Origin: Scandinavium lactucae
GTDB lineage: Bacteria > Pseudomonadota > Gammaproteobacteria > Enterobacterales > Enterobacteriaceae
Direction of reading: 5' to 3'
DNA length: 64,000 bases
NCBI RefSeq assembly: GCF_033843265.1
Contig: NZ_JAWXRD010000003.1
Coordinates: 62,001 to 126,000, forward strand
Shown piece by piece: positions 50,313-59,046 of this stretch (its first letter is position 1; every line of letters starts with the position of its first letter). The translations under genes were made by a program, and so were the position numbers. Below the pieces are notes generated by a model, which did no database searches, was not told where the DNA came from, and worked only from the letters and a program-made list of their open reading frames with translations.

Positions 50313-51386
50313 ATGGCAGGATTAAAATTACAGGCAGTAACCAAGAGCTGGGACAACGGCAAAACCCAGGTTATCCAGCCGCTGACGCTGGATGTCTCCG
50401 ACGGTGAGTTTATCGTGATGGTCGGCCCGTCGGGCTGCGGCAAATCGACGCTGCTGCGAATGGTTGCCGGGCTGGAGCGTGTCTCCAGCGGGGATATCTG
50501 GATTGACCGCCAGCGCGTGACCGAGCTGGAGCCGAAAGAGCGCGGGATTGCGATGGTGTTCCAGAACTACGCCCTGTATCCACACATGAGCGTGGAAGAG
50601 AACATGGCCTGGGGCCTGAAAATCCGCGGCATGGGCAAAGGGCATATCGCCGAGCGGGTGAAAGAGGCGGCGCGCATCCTTGAGCTGGAACATTTGTTAA
50701 CGCGTCGTCCGCGCGAGCTCTCCGGCGGCCAGCGTCAGCGCGTGGCGATGGGGCGGGCGATTGTCCGTGACCCGGCGGTGTTCCTGTTCGACGAACCGCT
50801 TTCGAACCTCGATGCCAAGCTGCGGGTGCAGATGCGTCTGGAGCTGCAACAGCTGCACCGCCGTCTGAATACTACCTCGTTGTATGTGACCCACGATCAG
50901 GTCGAGGCCATGACTCTCGCGCAGCGGGTGATGGTGATGAACAAAGGCATTGCCGAACAGATAGGCACCCCGGTGGAAGTGTATGAAAAACCCGCCAGCC
51001 GCTTCGTGGCGAGCTTTATCGGCAGCCCGGCGATGAACCTGCTTGATGGCCGGGTCAGCGCCTCCGGCACGCATTTCGAACTCGCCAGCGGCATGGCGTT
51101 ACCGCTGAACTGGCAGTATCGCGGCTACGCCGGGCGCAGCATGACGCTGGGTATCCGTCCGGAACATATTGCGCTAAGCTCGCAGGCCGAAGGCGGCGTA
51201 CCCCTGGTGATGGATACGCTGGAAATTTTGGGTGCAGATAACCTCGCGCATGGCCGTTGGGGTGAGCAAAAAATGGTGGTGCGCTTGCCGCATCAGCAAC
51301 GCCCGCAGGCGGGCAGCACGCTGTGGCTGCATCTGCCGGAAAACCATCTGCACCTGTTTGATGGTGAAACAGGACAACGCATATGA
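50313..51386 (+). CDS. ugpC: UgpC, glycerol-3-phosphate ABC ATPase
   Basis: 357 residues (E. coli 356). Walker A GPSGCGKSTLLR (about residue 37), signature LSGGQRQRVAMGRA and Walker B FLFDEPLSNLDAKL, then a C-terminal OB-type regulatory domain (from about 240) as in MalK. It energises UgpAE and in E. coli is inhibited by phosphate. Overlaps ugpQ by ATGA. Confidence 0.97.
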   Translation: MAGLKLQAVTKSWDNGKTQVIQPLTLDVSDGEFIVMVGPSGCGKSTLLRMVAGLERVSSGDIWIDRQRVTELEPKERGIAMVFQNYALYPHMSVEENMAWGLKIRGMGKGHIAERVKEAARILELEHLLTRRPRELSGGQRQRVAMGRAIVRDPAVFLFDEPLSNLDAKLRVQMRLELQQLHRRLNTTSLYVTHDQVEAMTLAQRVMVMNKGIAEQIGTPVEVYEKPASRFVASFIGSPAMNLLDGRVSASGTHFELASGMALPLNWQYRGYAGRSMTLGIRPEHIALSSQAEGGVPLVMDTLEILGADNLAHGRWGEQKMVVRLPHQQRPQAGSTLWLHLPENHLHLFDGETGQRI

Positions 51387-52120
51387 GTCACTGGCCTTAT
51401 CCCCGTATCGTCGCCCATCGTGGCGGCGGAAAACGTGCCCCGGAAAACACCCTCGCGGCGATTGATGTCGGCGCGCATTACGGGCACACGATGATCGAGT
51501 TTGACGTCAAGCTGTCGCAGGACGGGCAGATTTTTCTGCTGCACGATGACAACCTGGAGCGCACCAGCAACGGCTGGGGCGTGGCGGGGAAGCTGACGTG
51601 GAACGAACTGCTGCGCGTCGATGCCGGGAGCTGGTTCAGCCATGAATTTAAAGGCGAACCGCTGCCGCTGCTCTCGCAGGTCGCTGAACGTTGTCGCCAG
51701 CACGGCATGATGGCCAACATCGAAATCAAACCGTCCACCGGAACCGGGCCGCTGACCGGCAAAACCGTGGCGCTGGCCGCGCGTGAGCTGTGGGCAGACA
51801 TGACCCCGCCGCTGCTGTCATCGTTTGAAATCGATGCCCTGGAAGCCGCACAACACGCGGCCCCCGAACTGCCGCGCGGCTTATTGCTCGATGAATGGCG
51901 TGATGACTGGCAGGCGCTAACCACTCGTCTGGGTTGCGTGTCGATTCACCTCAATCATCGGTTGCTGGATGAAACGCGCGTGAAGATGCTCAAAGCGGCA
52001 GGGCTGCACATTCTGGTGTACACGGTGAACAAACCCCAGCGGGCGTCAGAGCTGCTGCGCTGGGGCGTGGACTGCATCTGTACCGATGCGATTGACGTTA
52101 TCGGGCCAGACTTCCGCTAG
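51383..52120 (+). CDS. ugpQ: UgpQ, cytoplasmic glycerophosphodiester phosphodiesterase
   Basis: 245 residues (E. coli 247). GDPD family, with VAHRGGGKRAPENT, FDVKLSQDGQIFLLHDD and NIEIKPS. It hydrolyses glycerophosphodiesters brought in by the Ugp importer to glycerol-3-phosphate and alcohol. Last gene of the operon. Confidence 0.97.
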   Translation: MSHWPYPRIVAHRGGGKRAPENTLAAIDVGAHYGHTMIEFDVKLSQDGQIFLLHDDNLERTSNGWGVAGKLTWNELLRVDAGSWFSHEFKGEPLPLLSQVAERCRQHGMMANIEIKPSTGTGPLTGKTVALAARELWADMTPPLLSSFEIDALEAAQHAAPELPRGLLLDEWRDDWQALTTRLGCVSIHLNHRLLDETRVKMLKAAGLHILVYTVNKPQRASELLRWGVDCICTDAIDVIGPDFR

Positions 52121-52131
52121 GGTTGTCGTCG

Positions 52132-52539
52132 TTAACGGGATAGCGGTTGAGGGTTAGATGGGGTGCTGAGCAGGTCACCGTTCTGCGTTTGCGGCAGCAT
52201 GTGCTGCGACGAACTGTTCAGCATTTTGTCACTGTTTCCGCCGCTCAACATCCCGCCCTGGGCATTTGGCAGCACCTGCTCCCCCGGCTGCCCGTTTAAC
52301 ACCCGCTGCTGGTTATTGTTCATCTGGGTTTGCAGATGCTGCTGCTGAACCTGCGTCTGGGTCTGCAACTGTTGGTTCAACATCCCTTTCTGCTGCAGCT
52401 GCTGCGTTTGCATTTCGGTCTTCATGCGTTGCTGGCTGGGGATCACGTAACCCGGCTGATTAGGGTTATTGGTCGGGTTCAATGGCTGTGCTAAAACGGC
52501 AAACGGCACAAGCGCCGTCAGAAAAATTAACGTTTTCAT
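52132..52539 (-). CDS. yhhA: YhhA, DUF2756 Gln-rich secreted protein
   Basis: 135 residues. Signal peptide (MKTLIFLTALVPFAVLAQ) and a mature part dominated by Gln, Asn and Met with LQ/QT repeats, likely coiled coil. Periplasmic, function unknown. AGGAGGAAAAG precedes the ATG. Divergent from ggt, as in E. coli. Confidence 0.9.
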   Translation of the reverse strand: MKTLIFLTALVPFAVLAQPLNPTNNPNQPGYVIPSQQRMKTEMQTQQLQQKGMLNQQLQTQTQVQQQHLQTQMNNNQQRVLNGQPGEQVLPNAQGGMLSGGNSDKMLNSSSQHMLPQTQNGDLLSTPSNPQPLSR

Positions 52540-52660
52540 CTTTTCCTCCTCCCCATTGGGGCTTCCTTAAGTTTACCTCCAATTCGCCATTACGATGATT
52601 TTTTAGGAATTCTGAACCAGGCTTAAGCGGGCGCATGACCCTTTCACCTGGAGAATAACA

Positions 52661-54412
52661 ATGATTGAAACCCGTTTTTGGCGCGGGGCGGCGATTGCTG
52701 CTCTGCTGGCAGGAGGCAGTTTCAGCGTGGCGGCCAACACGGCGTCACCCGCGGCACCACCGGTGTCGTATGGTGTTGAAGAGGATGTTTTCCACCCGGT
52801 TCGTGCCCGACAGGGCATGGTCGCGTCGGTAGATGAAATGGCGACGAATGTTGGCGTGGAGATCCTCAAACAGGGCGGAAATGCGGTCGATGCCGCGGTG
52901 GCCGTGGGCTACGCGCTGGCGGTGACGCACCCGCAAGCGGGTAATCTCGGCGGCGGCGGGTTTATGCTGCTGCGCACCAAAGACGGCAAAACCACGGCGA
53001 TTGATTTCCGCGAAATGGCCCCGGCGCAGGCCACCCGCGATATGTTCCTCGACGATCAGGGTAACCCTGACAGCAAAAAATCGCTGACCTCGCATCTGGC
53101 GTCCGGCACGCCGGGCACGGTGGCCGGTTTCTCGCTGGCGCTGAAAGAGTACGGCACGATGCCGCTCAACAAAGTGGTGCGTCCGGCCATTAAGCTCGCG
53201 AAAGAGGGCTTTACGGTGAACGATGCGCTGGCCGATGACCTGAAAACCTACGGCAGTGAAGTCATTCCCAATCATGAAAACAGTAAAGCCATCTTCTGGA
53301 AAAACGGCGAGCCGCTGAAAAAGGGCGACAAGCTGGTGCAGGCCAATCTGGCGAAAAGTCTGGAGATGATTGCTGAAAATGGCCCGGATGCATTCTACAA
53401 AGGATCGATTGCTGACCAGATTGCCGGGGAAATGAAAAAGAACGGCGGGCTGATAACCAAAGACGATTTGGCGAACTACAAAGCGGTGGAGCGAGAGCCT
53501 ATCAGCGGCGATTACCGCGGCTATCAGGTGTTCTCCATGCCACCACCGTCGTCCGGGGGGATTCATATCGTTGAAATCCTGAACATCCTGGAAAACTTCG
53601 ATATGCACCAATACGGTTTCGGCAGCGCTGATGCGATGCAGGTGATGGCGGAGGCTGAGAAGCGCGCCTATGCCGACCGCTCGGAATACCTCGGCGACCC
53701 GGATTTCGTCAAAGTGCCGTGGCAGGCGCTGACCAGCAAGGATTACGCCAAATCTATTGCCGCTGAAATCGACCTGAATAAGGCCAAGCCGTCGAGCCAG
53801 ATTCGCCCCGGCAAACTGGCACCGTATGAAAGCAATCAAACGACCCATTTCTCGGTGGTGGATAAAGACGGCAACGCGGTGGCGGTGACGTACACCCTGA
53901 ACACCACGTTCGGTACCGGCATTGTGGCGGGGAACAGCGGCATCCTGATGAATAACCAGATGGATGATTTCTCGGCCAAACCGGGCGTGCCGAACGTGTA
54001 CGGCCTGGTCGGCGGGGAGGCGAACGCTGTCGGGCCGCATAAGCGTCCGCTGTCGTCGATGTCGCCAACCATCGTGGTGAAAGACGGGAAAACCTGGCTG
54101 GTGACCGGCAGTCCAGGCGGCAGCCGGATTATCACCACTGTGCTGCAAATGGTGGTGAATACCATCGACTTTGGGATGAACGTCGCCGAAGCGACCAATG
54201 CGCCACGCTTCCATCATCAATGGTTGCCGGATGAACTGCGGGTGGAGAAGGGCTTTAGCCCGGATACCCTGAAGCTGCTGGCAGACAAAGGTCAGAAGGT
54301 GGCCGTCAAAGAGGCGATGGGCAGTACCCAGAGCATAATGGTCGGCCCGGACGGCACGCTGTATGGTGCCTCGGACCCGCGTTCAGTGGATGATTTAACG
54401 GCAGGATACTGA
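52661..54412 (+). CDS. ggt: Ggt, gamma-glutamyltranspeptidase
   Basis: 583 residues (E. coli 580). Signal peptide at the N-terminus. Self-cleavage should occur before Thr394, the first Thr of QTTHFSVV, giving a large and a small subunit, with Thr394 as nucleophile (E. coli Thr391). The PLSSMSPTIV and GSPGGSRI oxyanion loops are intact. It hydrolyses periplasmic glutathione and gamma-glutamyl peptides. Followed by a REP element before convergent yhhY. Confidence 0.98.
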   Translation: MIETRFWRGAAIAALLAGGSFSVAANTASPAAPPVSYGVEEDVFHPVRARQGMVASVDEMATNVGVEILKQGGNAVDAAVAVGYALAVTHPQAGNLGGGGFMLLRTKDGKTTAIDFREMAPAQATRDMFLDDQGNPDSKKSLTSHLASGTPGTVAGFSLALKEYGTMPLNKVVRPAIKLAKEGFTVNDALADDLKTYGSEVIPNHENSKAIFWKNGEPLKKGDKLVQANLAKSLEMIAENGPDAFYKGSIADQIAGEMKKNGGLITKDDLANYKAVEREPISGDYRGYQVFSMPPPSSGGIHIVEILNILENFDMHQYGFGSADAMQVMAEAEKRAYADRSEYLGDPDFVKVPWQALTSKDYAKSIAAEIDLNKAKPSSQIRPGKLAPYESNQTTHFSVVDKDGNAVAVTYTLNTTFGTGIVAGNSGILMNNQMDDFSAKPGVPNVYGLVGGEANAVGPHKRPLSSMSPTIVVKDGKTWLVTGSPGGSRIITTVLQMVVNTIDFGMNVAEATNAPRFHHQWLPDELRVEKGFSPDTLKLLADKGQKVAVKEAMGSTQSIMVGPDGTLYGASDPRSVDDLTAGY

Positions 54413-54416
54413 TTTT

Positions 54417-54488
54417 TTGCCCGGCGGCACTGCGTTTGCCGAGCCTACGATTTTGTAGGTCCTGCAAGCGTAGCGCTGCCGGGCACTT
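54417..54488. repeat. REP pair between ggt and yhhY
   Basis: GCCCGGCGGCACTGCG...TGCCGAGCCTACGATT is followed by the inverted unit TGTAGGTCCTGC...GCGCTGCCGGGC. Fills the convergent gap. Confidence 0.8.
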
Positions 54489-54498
54489 TTCGGACAAA

Positions 54499-54993
54499 TT
54501 ATTTCATCCGCGCCATAAAATACGCATCCACATATTCGCCGTTGCGCAGGGCGTAGTTTTTACCGGTGCCTTCAACGTCGAACCCGAACTTGCGGTACAG
54601 GCCGATACCTAACGGATTATCGACGAACACCGTCAATTCAATCCGCTCGACGCGCAGCCAGTTGTCGCACAGGTTGACCATCTCCCGCAGCAGCGCACTG
54701 CCGACGCCCCGGTTCTGGAATTCCGCTGCGACGCTGATGCCAAAGGTGGCAACATGGCTGCGACGCGGGTTTTCCATCACGTCCAGCGCCAGATGGCCCA
54801 CGACGCGCTCATCAATGCAGGCCACGAGCTGCCGTCTGTTGGGTTTACGCATCACGCGTTCGTGCCACATCTCCATTGAAGGATGAGGAATTTGTAGCGT
54901 CGAGTGATAAACATCCGCATGCGTATGCATCTGATGTAAAGCTGCTGCGTCGGTGGCGTCAACGTGGCGGACTATTATCTCACTCGTACTCAT
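54499..54993 (-). CDS. yhhY: YhhY (AaaT), GNAT amino acid N-acetyltransferase
   Basis: 164 residues (E. coli 162). GNAT fold with acetyl-CoA loop FQNRGVGSALLREMV. The E. coli protein acetylates the alpha-amine of free Phe, Met and some non-protein amino acids. Flanks ryhB on the opposite strand, as in E. coli. Confidence 0.94.
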   Translation of the reverse strand: MSTSEIIVRHVDATDAAALHQMHTHADVYHSTLQIPHPSMEMWHERVMRKPNRRQLVACIDERVVGHLALDVMENPRRSHVATFGISVAAEFQNRGVGSALLREMVNLCDNWLRVERIELTVFVDNPLGIGLYRKFGFDVEGTGKNYALRNGEYVDAYFMARMK

Positions 54994-55090
54994 GCCTTTT
55001 TCCTTATCCCGTCTGCGGGAGGTTAGTTGTCCTCTTTAACATCTCCGAGTCACAAAATTTCGTCAACCACTGTTTTTTGTTAAAAAGCGC

Positions 55091-55121
55091 TAGACAAGTG
55101 CGAATGATAATGATTATTATT
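55091..55121 (+). promoter_or_regulatory. ryhB promoter with Fur box
   Basis: AATGATAATGATTATTATT (55103-55121) is a near-consensus Fur box. TAGACA (-35, 55091-55096) and TATTAT (-10, 55115-55120) are 18 bases apart and place the start near 55127. Iron-loaded Fur should block RNA polymerase. Confidence 0.92.
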
Positions 55122-55126
55122 GCCAT

Positions 55127-55221
55127 GCGTTCAGGGAGACCCTTACGGAGAACCTGAAAGCACGACATTGCTCACATTGCTTCCAGTATTATTTTGTAGC
55201 CAGCCTCGCGCTGGCTTTTTT
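55127..55221 (+). ncRNA. ryhB: RyhB, iron-starvation small RNA
   Basis: The 95-base segment begins GCGTTCAGG and has the RyhB core GAACCTGAAAGCACGACATT then GCTCACATTGCTTCCAGTAT, almost unchanged from E. coli. It ends in the hairpin AGCCAGC-CTCGC-GCTGGCT plus nine T. RyhB pairs with mRNAs of iron-using proteins with help of Hfq and shuts them off in iron limitation. It lies in its standard place between yhhY and yhhX. Confidence 0.96.
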
Positions 55222-55237
55222 TTTGCCCCTCTTATTT

Positions 55238-55345
55238 GACGCCGTAGCGGCGTTGGCTGCGCTCACTTACCCCAGTCACTTACTCCAGTAAGCTCCTGGG
55301 GATAAGCTCCCTTGCCGCCTTGCTACACCGCCAACTAATTTGGGC
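55238..55345. repeat. Enterobacterial intergenic repeat between ryhB and yhhX
   Basis: A third well-preserved copy of the livJ/livK type repeat: GCGTTGGCTGCGCTCACTTA, core CCCCAGTCACTTACTCCAGT and AAGCTCCTGGGG, then CTTGCCGCCTTGCTAC. It fills most of the space between ryhB and the yhhX promoter. Confidence 0.8.
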
Positions 55346-55426
55346 AAAATGGAGAAAAATGGAGATGTCTGCCTGTGCTGACTTCCAGTATGGTAGGGAT
55401 AATTCAAAGTCAAAAAGGACTGAACC

Positions 55427-56464
55427 ATGACCCTACATTGCGCATTTATTGGTTTCGGAAAAAGCACGACCCGCTATCACCTCCCGTACGTCCTTAACCG
55501 CAAAGAGAGCTGGCACGTGGCGCATATTTATCGCCGTAGCGCCAAGCCGGACGAGCAGCAGCCGCAGTATCAGCATATTCATTTCACCAGTGACTTAAAC
55601 GACGTGCTGGGCGATCCGCAGGTCAAACTGGTGGTGGTCTGCACCCATGCCGACAGCCACTTTGATTATGCGAAACGGGCGCTGGAAGCCGGAAAAAACG
55701 TGCTGGTGGAAAAACCGTTCACCCCGACCCTCGCCGAAGCAAAAGAACTGTTCGCGCTGGCAAAATCGAAAGGGCTGACGGTCACGCCGTATCAGAATCG
55801 TCGCTTTGACTCCTGCTTCCTGACCGCCAAAAAGGCCATCGAGAGCGGCAAACTCGGCGATATCGTGGAAATTGAAAGTCATTTCGATTACTACCGCCCG
55901 GACGTGTCAACTCAGCCAGGCCTGCCGCAGGACGGTGCGTTCTATGGTCTGGGCGTGCATACCATGGACCAAATCATCTCGCTGTTTGGTCGCCCGGACC
56001 ACGTGGCGTATGACATCCGCAGTCTGCGAAACAAAGCTAACCCGGACGATACCTTTGAGGCGCAGTTGTTCTACGGCAACCTGAAGGCGATCGTCAAAAC
56101 CAGCCACCTGGTGAAAATCGATTACCCGAAATTTATCGTGCATGGCACCAAGGGCTCATACCTGAAATTCGGTATCGACCAGCAGGAAACCAGTCTGAAG
56201 GCCAATATCATGCCGGGCGAGCCGGGCTTTGCCGCCGACGACAGCATTGGATACCTGGAGTACGTGAACGCCCAGGGCGAGACGGTGCGTGAGGACGTGA
56301 AACCGGAAATCGGTGACTATGGCCGGGTGTACGACGCGCTGTATCAAACCCTGAAAAACGGTGCGCCGAATTACGTCAAGGAAACTGAAGCTCTGACCAA
56401 TCTGGAGATCCTCGAACGGGCCTTCGAACAGGCTTCGCCTGCCACGGTAACCCTCGCGAAATAA
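55427..56464 (+). CDS. yhhX: YhhX, Gfo/Idh/MocA-family oxidoreductase
   Basis: 345 residues, the E. coli length. Rossmann N-terminus GFGKSTTRYHLPYVL, then EKPFTPT with the catalytic Lys and GLGVHTMDQII. NAD(P)-dependent dehydrogenase of unknown substrate. Confidence 0.94.
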   Translation: MTLHCAFIGFGKSTTRYHLPYVLNRKESWHVAHIYRRSAKPDEQQPQYQHIHFTSDLNDVLGDPQVKLVVVCTHADSHFDYAKRALEAGKNVLVEKPFTPTLAEAKELFALAKSKGLTVTPYQNRRFDSCFLTAKKAIESGKLGDIVEIESHFDYYRPDVSTQPGLPQDGAFYGLGVHTMDQIISLFGRPDHVAYDIRSLRNKANPDDTFEAQLFYGNLKAIVKTSHLVKIDYPKFIVHGTKGSYLKFGIDQQETSLKANIMPGEPGFAADDSIGYLEYVNAQGETVREDVKPEIGDYGRVYDALYQTLKNGAPNYVKETEALTNLEILERAFEQASPATVTLAK

Positions 56465-56477
56465 GCGGATTTGGCTT

Positions 56478-56508
56478 CTCTGTTCTTGTTCATAAATTTT
56501 GAACAGAG
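56478..56508 (+). terminator. Hairpin after yhhX
   Basis: CTCTGTTC (56478-56485) and GAACAGAG (56501-56508) make a perfect 8-bp stem with an AT-rich loop, 14 bases after the yhhX stop. No T-run directly follows. Confidence 0.5.
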
Positions 56509-56553
56509 GAGTCAATTTTCACCCACTATCATCCTGGCCGGTTCCGGTCCACA

Positions 56554-56583
56554 CTAACTCCATCGAAACGAACACGGAGTTAG
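56554..56583 (+). promoter_or_regulatory. Hairpin covering the yhhW ribosome-binding site
   Basis: CTAACTCC (56554-56561) pairs perfectly with GGAGTTAG (56576-56583); loop 14 bases. The second arm contains GGAG (56576-56579), the only Shine-Dalgarno for the ATG at 56589. In the folded state the site would be blocked. Confidence 0.6.
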
Positions 56584-56588
56584 ACATC

Positions 56589-57284
56589 ATGATTTACTTA
56601 CGCAAAGCAAACGAACGTGGCCATGCAAATCACGGCTGGCTGGACTCCTGGCACACTTTCTCTTTCGCCAATTATTACGACGCGAATTTCATGGGCTTCT
56701 CCGCGCTTCGGGTCATTAACGACGACGTGATTGATGCCGGTCAGGGCTTCGGTACTCACCCGCACAAAGACATGGAAATTCTGACCTACGTGCTGGAAGG
56801 CGCGGTTGAACATGAAGACAGCATGGGCAACAAAGAGCAGGTGCCTGCCGGTGAATTCCAGATTATGAGCGCCGGAACCGGGGTACGTCACTCGGAGTAC
56901 AACCCGAGCAAAACGGAAAAGCTGCATCTGTATCAAATCTGGATTATTCCGCAGGAAAACGGCATCACGCCGCGCTACGAGCAGCGTCGTTTTGACGCCA
57001 CGCAGGGTAAACAGCTGGTGCTGTCACCTGACGCTCGCGACGGTTCGCTGAAAGTGAATCAGGACATGGAGCTGTACCGTTGGGCGCTGTTGAAAGACGA
57101 ACAGTCGGTGCATCAGATTGCTGCGGATCGCAAGGTGTGGATCCAGGTGGTGAAAGGCGAGGTGTCGATTAACGGCACTAAAGCGACCGCCGCTGATGGC
57201 CTGGCGATTTGGGATGAGCAGGCGCTTTCGGTTCACGCTGACAGCGACGCTGAAATTCTGCTGTTCGATCTGCCGCCGGTATGA
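56589..57284 (+). CDS. yhhW: YhhW, pirin-family quercetin 2,3-dioxygenase
   Basis: 231 residues from the ATG at 56589, the E. coli length; 30 codons of open frame before it contain the hairpin and are excluded. Bicupin pirin fold. The metal ligands His57, His59, His101 and Glu103 are present (THPHKDME and VRHSEYN). E. coli YhhW has quercetinase activity in vitro; the natural substrate is unknown. Confidence 0.95.
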   Translation: MIYLRKANERGHANHGWLDSWHTFSFANYYDANFMGFSALRVINDDVIDAGQGFGTHPHKDMEILTYVLEGAVEHEDSMGNKEQVPAGEFQIMSAGTGVRHSEYNPSKTEKLHLYQIWIIPQENGITPRYEQRRFDATQGKQLVLSPDARDGSLKVNQDMELYRWALLKDEQSVHQIAADRKVWIQVVKGEVSINGTKATAADGLAIWDEQALSVHADSDAEILLFDLPPV

Positions 57285-57305
57285 TCCTGATTAAATAAAA
57301 TAGAA

Positions 57306-57333
57306 GAACCTTCCTGGATATTCGGGAAGGTTC
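57306..57333 (+). terminator. Hairpin between yhhW and gntR
   Basis: GAACCTTCC (57306-57314) and GGAAGGTTC (57325-57333) are perfect 9-bp arms with a 10-base loop. Probable end of yhhW transcription; the T-run is poor. Confidence 0.65.
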
Positions 57334-57388
57334 CGTCACGTCCATGATAAACTGGTGGAATGTCTCCCCCTTTATCAGCCTCTGGACG

Positions 57389-58384
57389 ATGAAAAAGAAA
57401 AGACCCGTACTTCAGGATGTGGCCGATCGCGTCGGCGTGACCAAAATGACGGTCAGCCGTTTTTTGCGTAACCCGGAACAAGTTTCCGAAGCGCTGCGTG
57501 GCAAGATTGCTATCGCCCTGGATGAACTGGGTTACATTCCCAACCGCGCCCCGGATATTCTTTCCAATGCGACCAGCCGCGCGATTGGCGTACTTCTTCC
57601 TTCCTTGACCAACCAGGTGTTCGCCGAAGTGCTGAAAGGCATTGAAAGCGTGACCGACGCCTACGGCTATCAGGCGATGCTCGCCCACTATGGCTACAAG
57701 CCGGAAATGGAAGAGGAACGTCTGGAATCCATGCTTTCCTGGAATATCGATGGGCTGATCCTCTCCGAGCGTACCCACACCGCACGCACCCGCAAAATGA
57801 TTGAAGTTTCCGGCATCCCGGTGGTCGAGCTGATGGACAGCCAGTCGCCGTGCATTGATATCGCCGTTGGATTCGACAACTTTGAAGCCGCGCGCCAGAT
57901 GACCGCCACCATTATTTCGCGCGGCCATCGCCACATTGCCTATCTTGGGGCGCGTCTCGACGAACGTACGATCATCAAACAGAAGGGCTACGAGCAGGCG
58001 ATGCGCGAGGCGGGCCTTACCCCCTACAGCGTGATGGTTGAGCAGTCGTCGTCGTACTCTTCCGGCATTGAGTTGATGCGTCAGGCGCGGCGTGAATACC
58101 CGCAGCTCGACGGTATTTTCTGTACCAACGATGACCTTGCGGTCGGTGCGGCGTTTGAGTGTCAGCGTCTGGGCTTAAAAATTCCTGACGATATGGCGAT
58201 TGCCGGTTTTCACGGCCACGACATCGGCCAGGTGATGGAACCGCGTCTGGCGAGCGTCCTGACCCCGCGGGAACGTATGGGGCGCATTGGCGCTGAACGT
58301 CTGCTGGCACGTATCCGGGGTGAAATTGTTACGCCTAAGATGTTAGATTTAGGTTTCACATTGTCACCGGGTGGATCTATTTAA
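57389..58384 (+). CDS. gntR: GntR, gluconate repressor (LacI family)
   Basis: 331 residues from the ATG at 57389, the E. coli length. LacI-type HTH at the N-terminus (LQDVADRVGVTKMTVSRFLR) and a periplasmic-binding-protein-like effector domain. It represses gluconate uptake and the Entner-Doudoroff genes unless gluconate is bound. Its operators lie before gntK. Confidence 0.97.
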   Translation: MKKKRPVLQDVADRVGVTKMTVSRFLRNPEQVSEALRGKIAIALDELGYIPNRAPDILSNATSRAIGVLLPSLTNQVFAEVLKGIESVTDAYGYQAMLAHYGYKPEMEEERLESMLSWNIDGLILSERTHTARTRKMIEVSGIPVVELMDSQSPCIDIAVGFDNFEAARQMTATIISRGHRHIAYLGARLDERTIIKQKGYEQAMREAGLTPYSVMVEQSSSYSSGIELMRQARREYPQLDGIFCTNDDLAVGAAFECQRLGLKIPDDMAIAGFHGHDIGQVMEPRLASVLTPRERMGRIGAERLLARIRGEIVTPKMLDLGFTLSPGGSI

Positions 58385-58393
58385 TCCGACAAG

Positions 58394-58492
58394 TTTGAAG
58401 TAGATCACACAACTCAGTTTATCGTCCGACAGGTTATTGCTTATCCAAAAGCCCGGCAGGACAATGTTACCGATAACAGTTACCCGTAACAA
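58394..58492 (+). promoter_or_regulatory. gntK control region: CRP site and GntR operators
   Basis: TTTGA-AGTAGA-TCACA (58394-58409) matches the CRP consensus with one variant half. ATGTTACCGATAACAG (58464-58479) and CAGTTACCCGTAACAA (58477-58492) are two adjoining copies of the GntR operator ATGTTA-N4-TAACAT. This is the expected layout for cAMP-activated, gluconate-induced gntKU. Confidence 0.9.
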
Positions 58493-58515
58493 ACTGACCT
58501 TGTGGGAGCATCGCT

Positions 58516-59046
58516 TTGAGCACGACTAACCATGATCATCATGTCTACGTTCTGATGGGCGTCTCTGGGAGCGGAAAATCTGCCGTCGCCAGCGAAGTCG
58601 CGTATCAGCTTCATGCCGCGTTTCTTGACGGCGATTTCCTCCATCCGCGCAGCAATATTGTCAAAATGTCCTCCGGCGAAGCGCTGAATGACGACGACCG
58701 TAAACCGTGGTTGCAGGCCCTGAACGACGCCGCGTTCGCCATGCAGCGCACCAATAAAGTGTCGCTGATCGTCTGTTCCGCGCTGAAAAAAAGCTACCGT
58801 GACCTTCTGCGCGAAGGCAATCCGAACCTTTCCTTTATCTACATGAAAGGCGATTTCGACGTGATCGAAAGCCGTCTGAAGGCGCGTAAAGGCCACTTCT
58901 TTAAAACTCAGATGCTGGTCACTCAGTTCGAAACCCTGCAAGAGCCGGGTGCGGATGAGTCCGATGTATTAGTGGTTGATATCGATCAGCCGCTGGAAGG
59001 CGTGGTCGCCAGCACGATTGAGTTAATCAACAAAGGCAGTAAGTAG
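58516..59046 (+). CDS. gntK: GntK, thermoresistant gluconokinase
   Basis: 176 residues from a TTG at 58516, with TGGGAG about 8 bases upstream; the first residues (STTNHDHHVYVLMG) align with E. coli GntK, so the TTG start is supported. P-loop GVSGSGKS. It phosphorylates gluconate to 6-phosphogluconate. Its stop shares one base with the gntU start. Confidence 0.96.
   Translation: MSTTNHDHHVYVLMGVSGSGKSAVASEVAYQLHAAFLDGDFLHPRSNIVKMSSGEALNDDDRKPWLQALNDAAFAMQRTNKVSLIVCSALKKSYRDLLREGNPNLSFIYMKGDFDVIESRLKARKGHFFKTQMLVTQFETLQEPGADESDVLVVDIDQPLEGVVASTIELINKGSK

Noticed and set aside
54876..55157. 93-codon plus-strand frame
   Set aside because: Overlaps the 5' end of yhhY and runs into the RyhB gene; no family resemblance.
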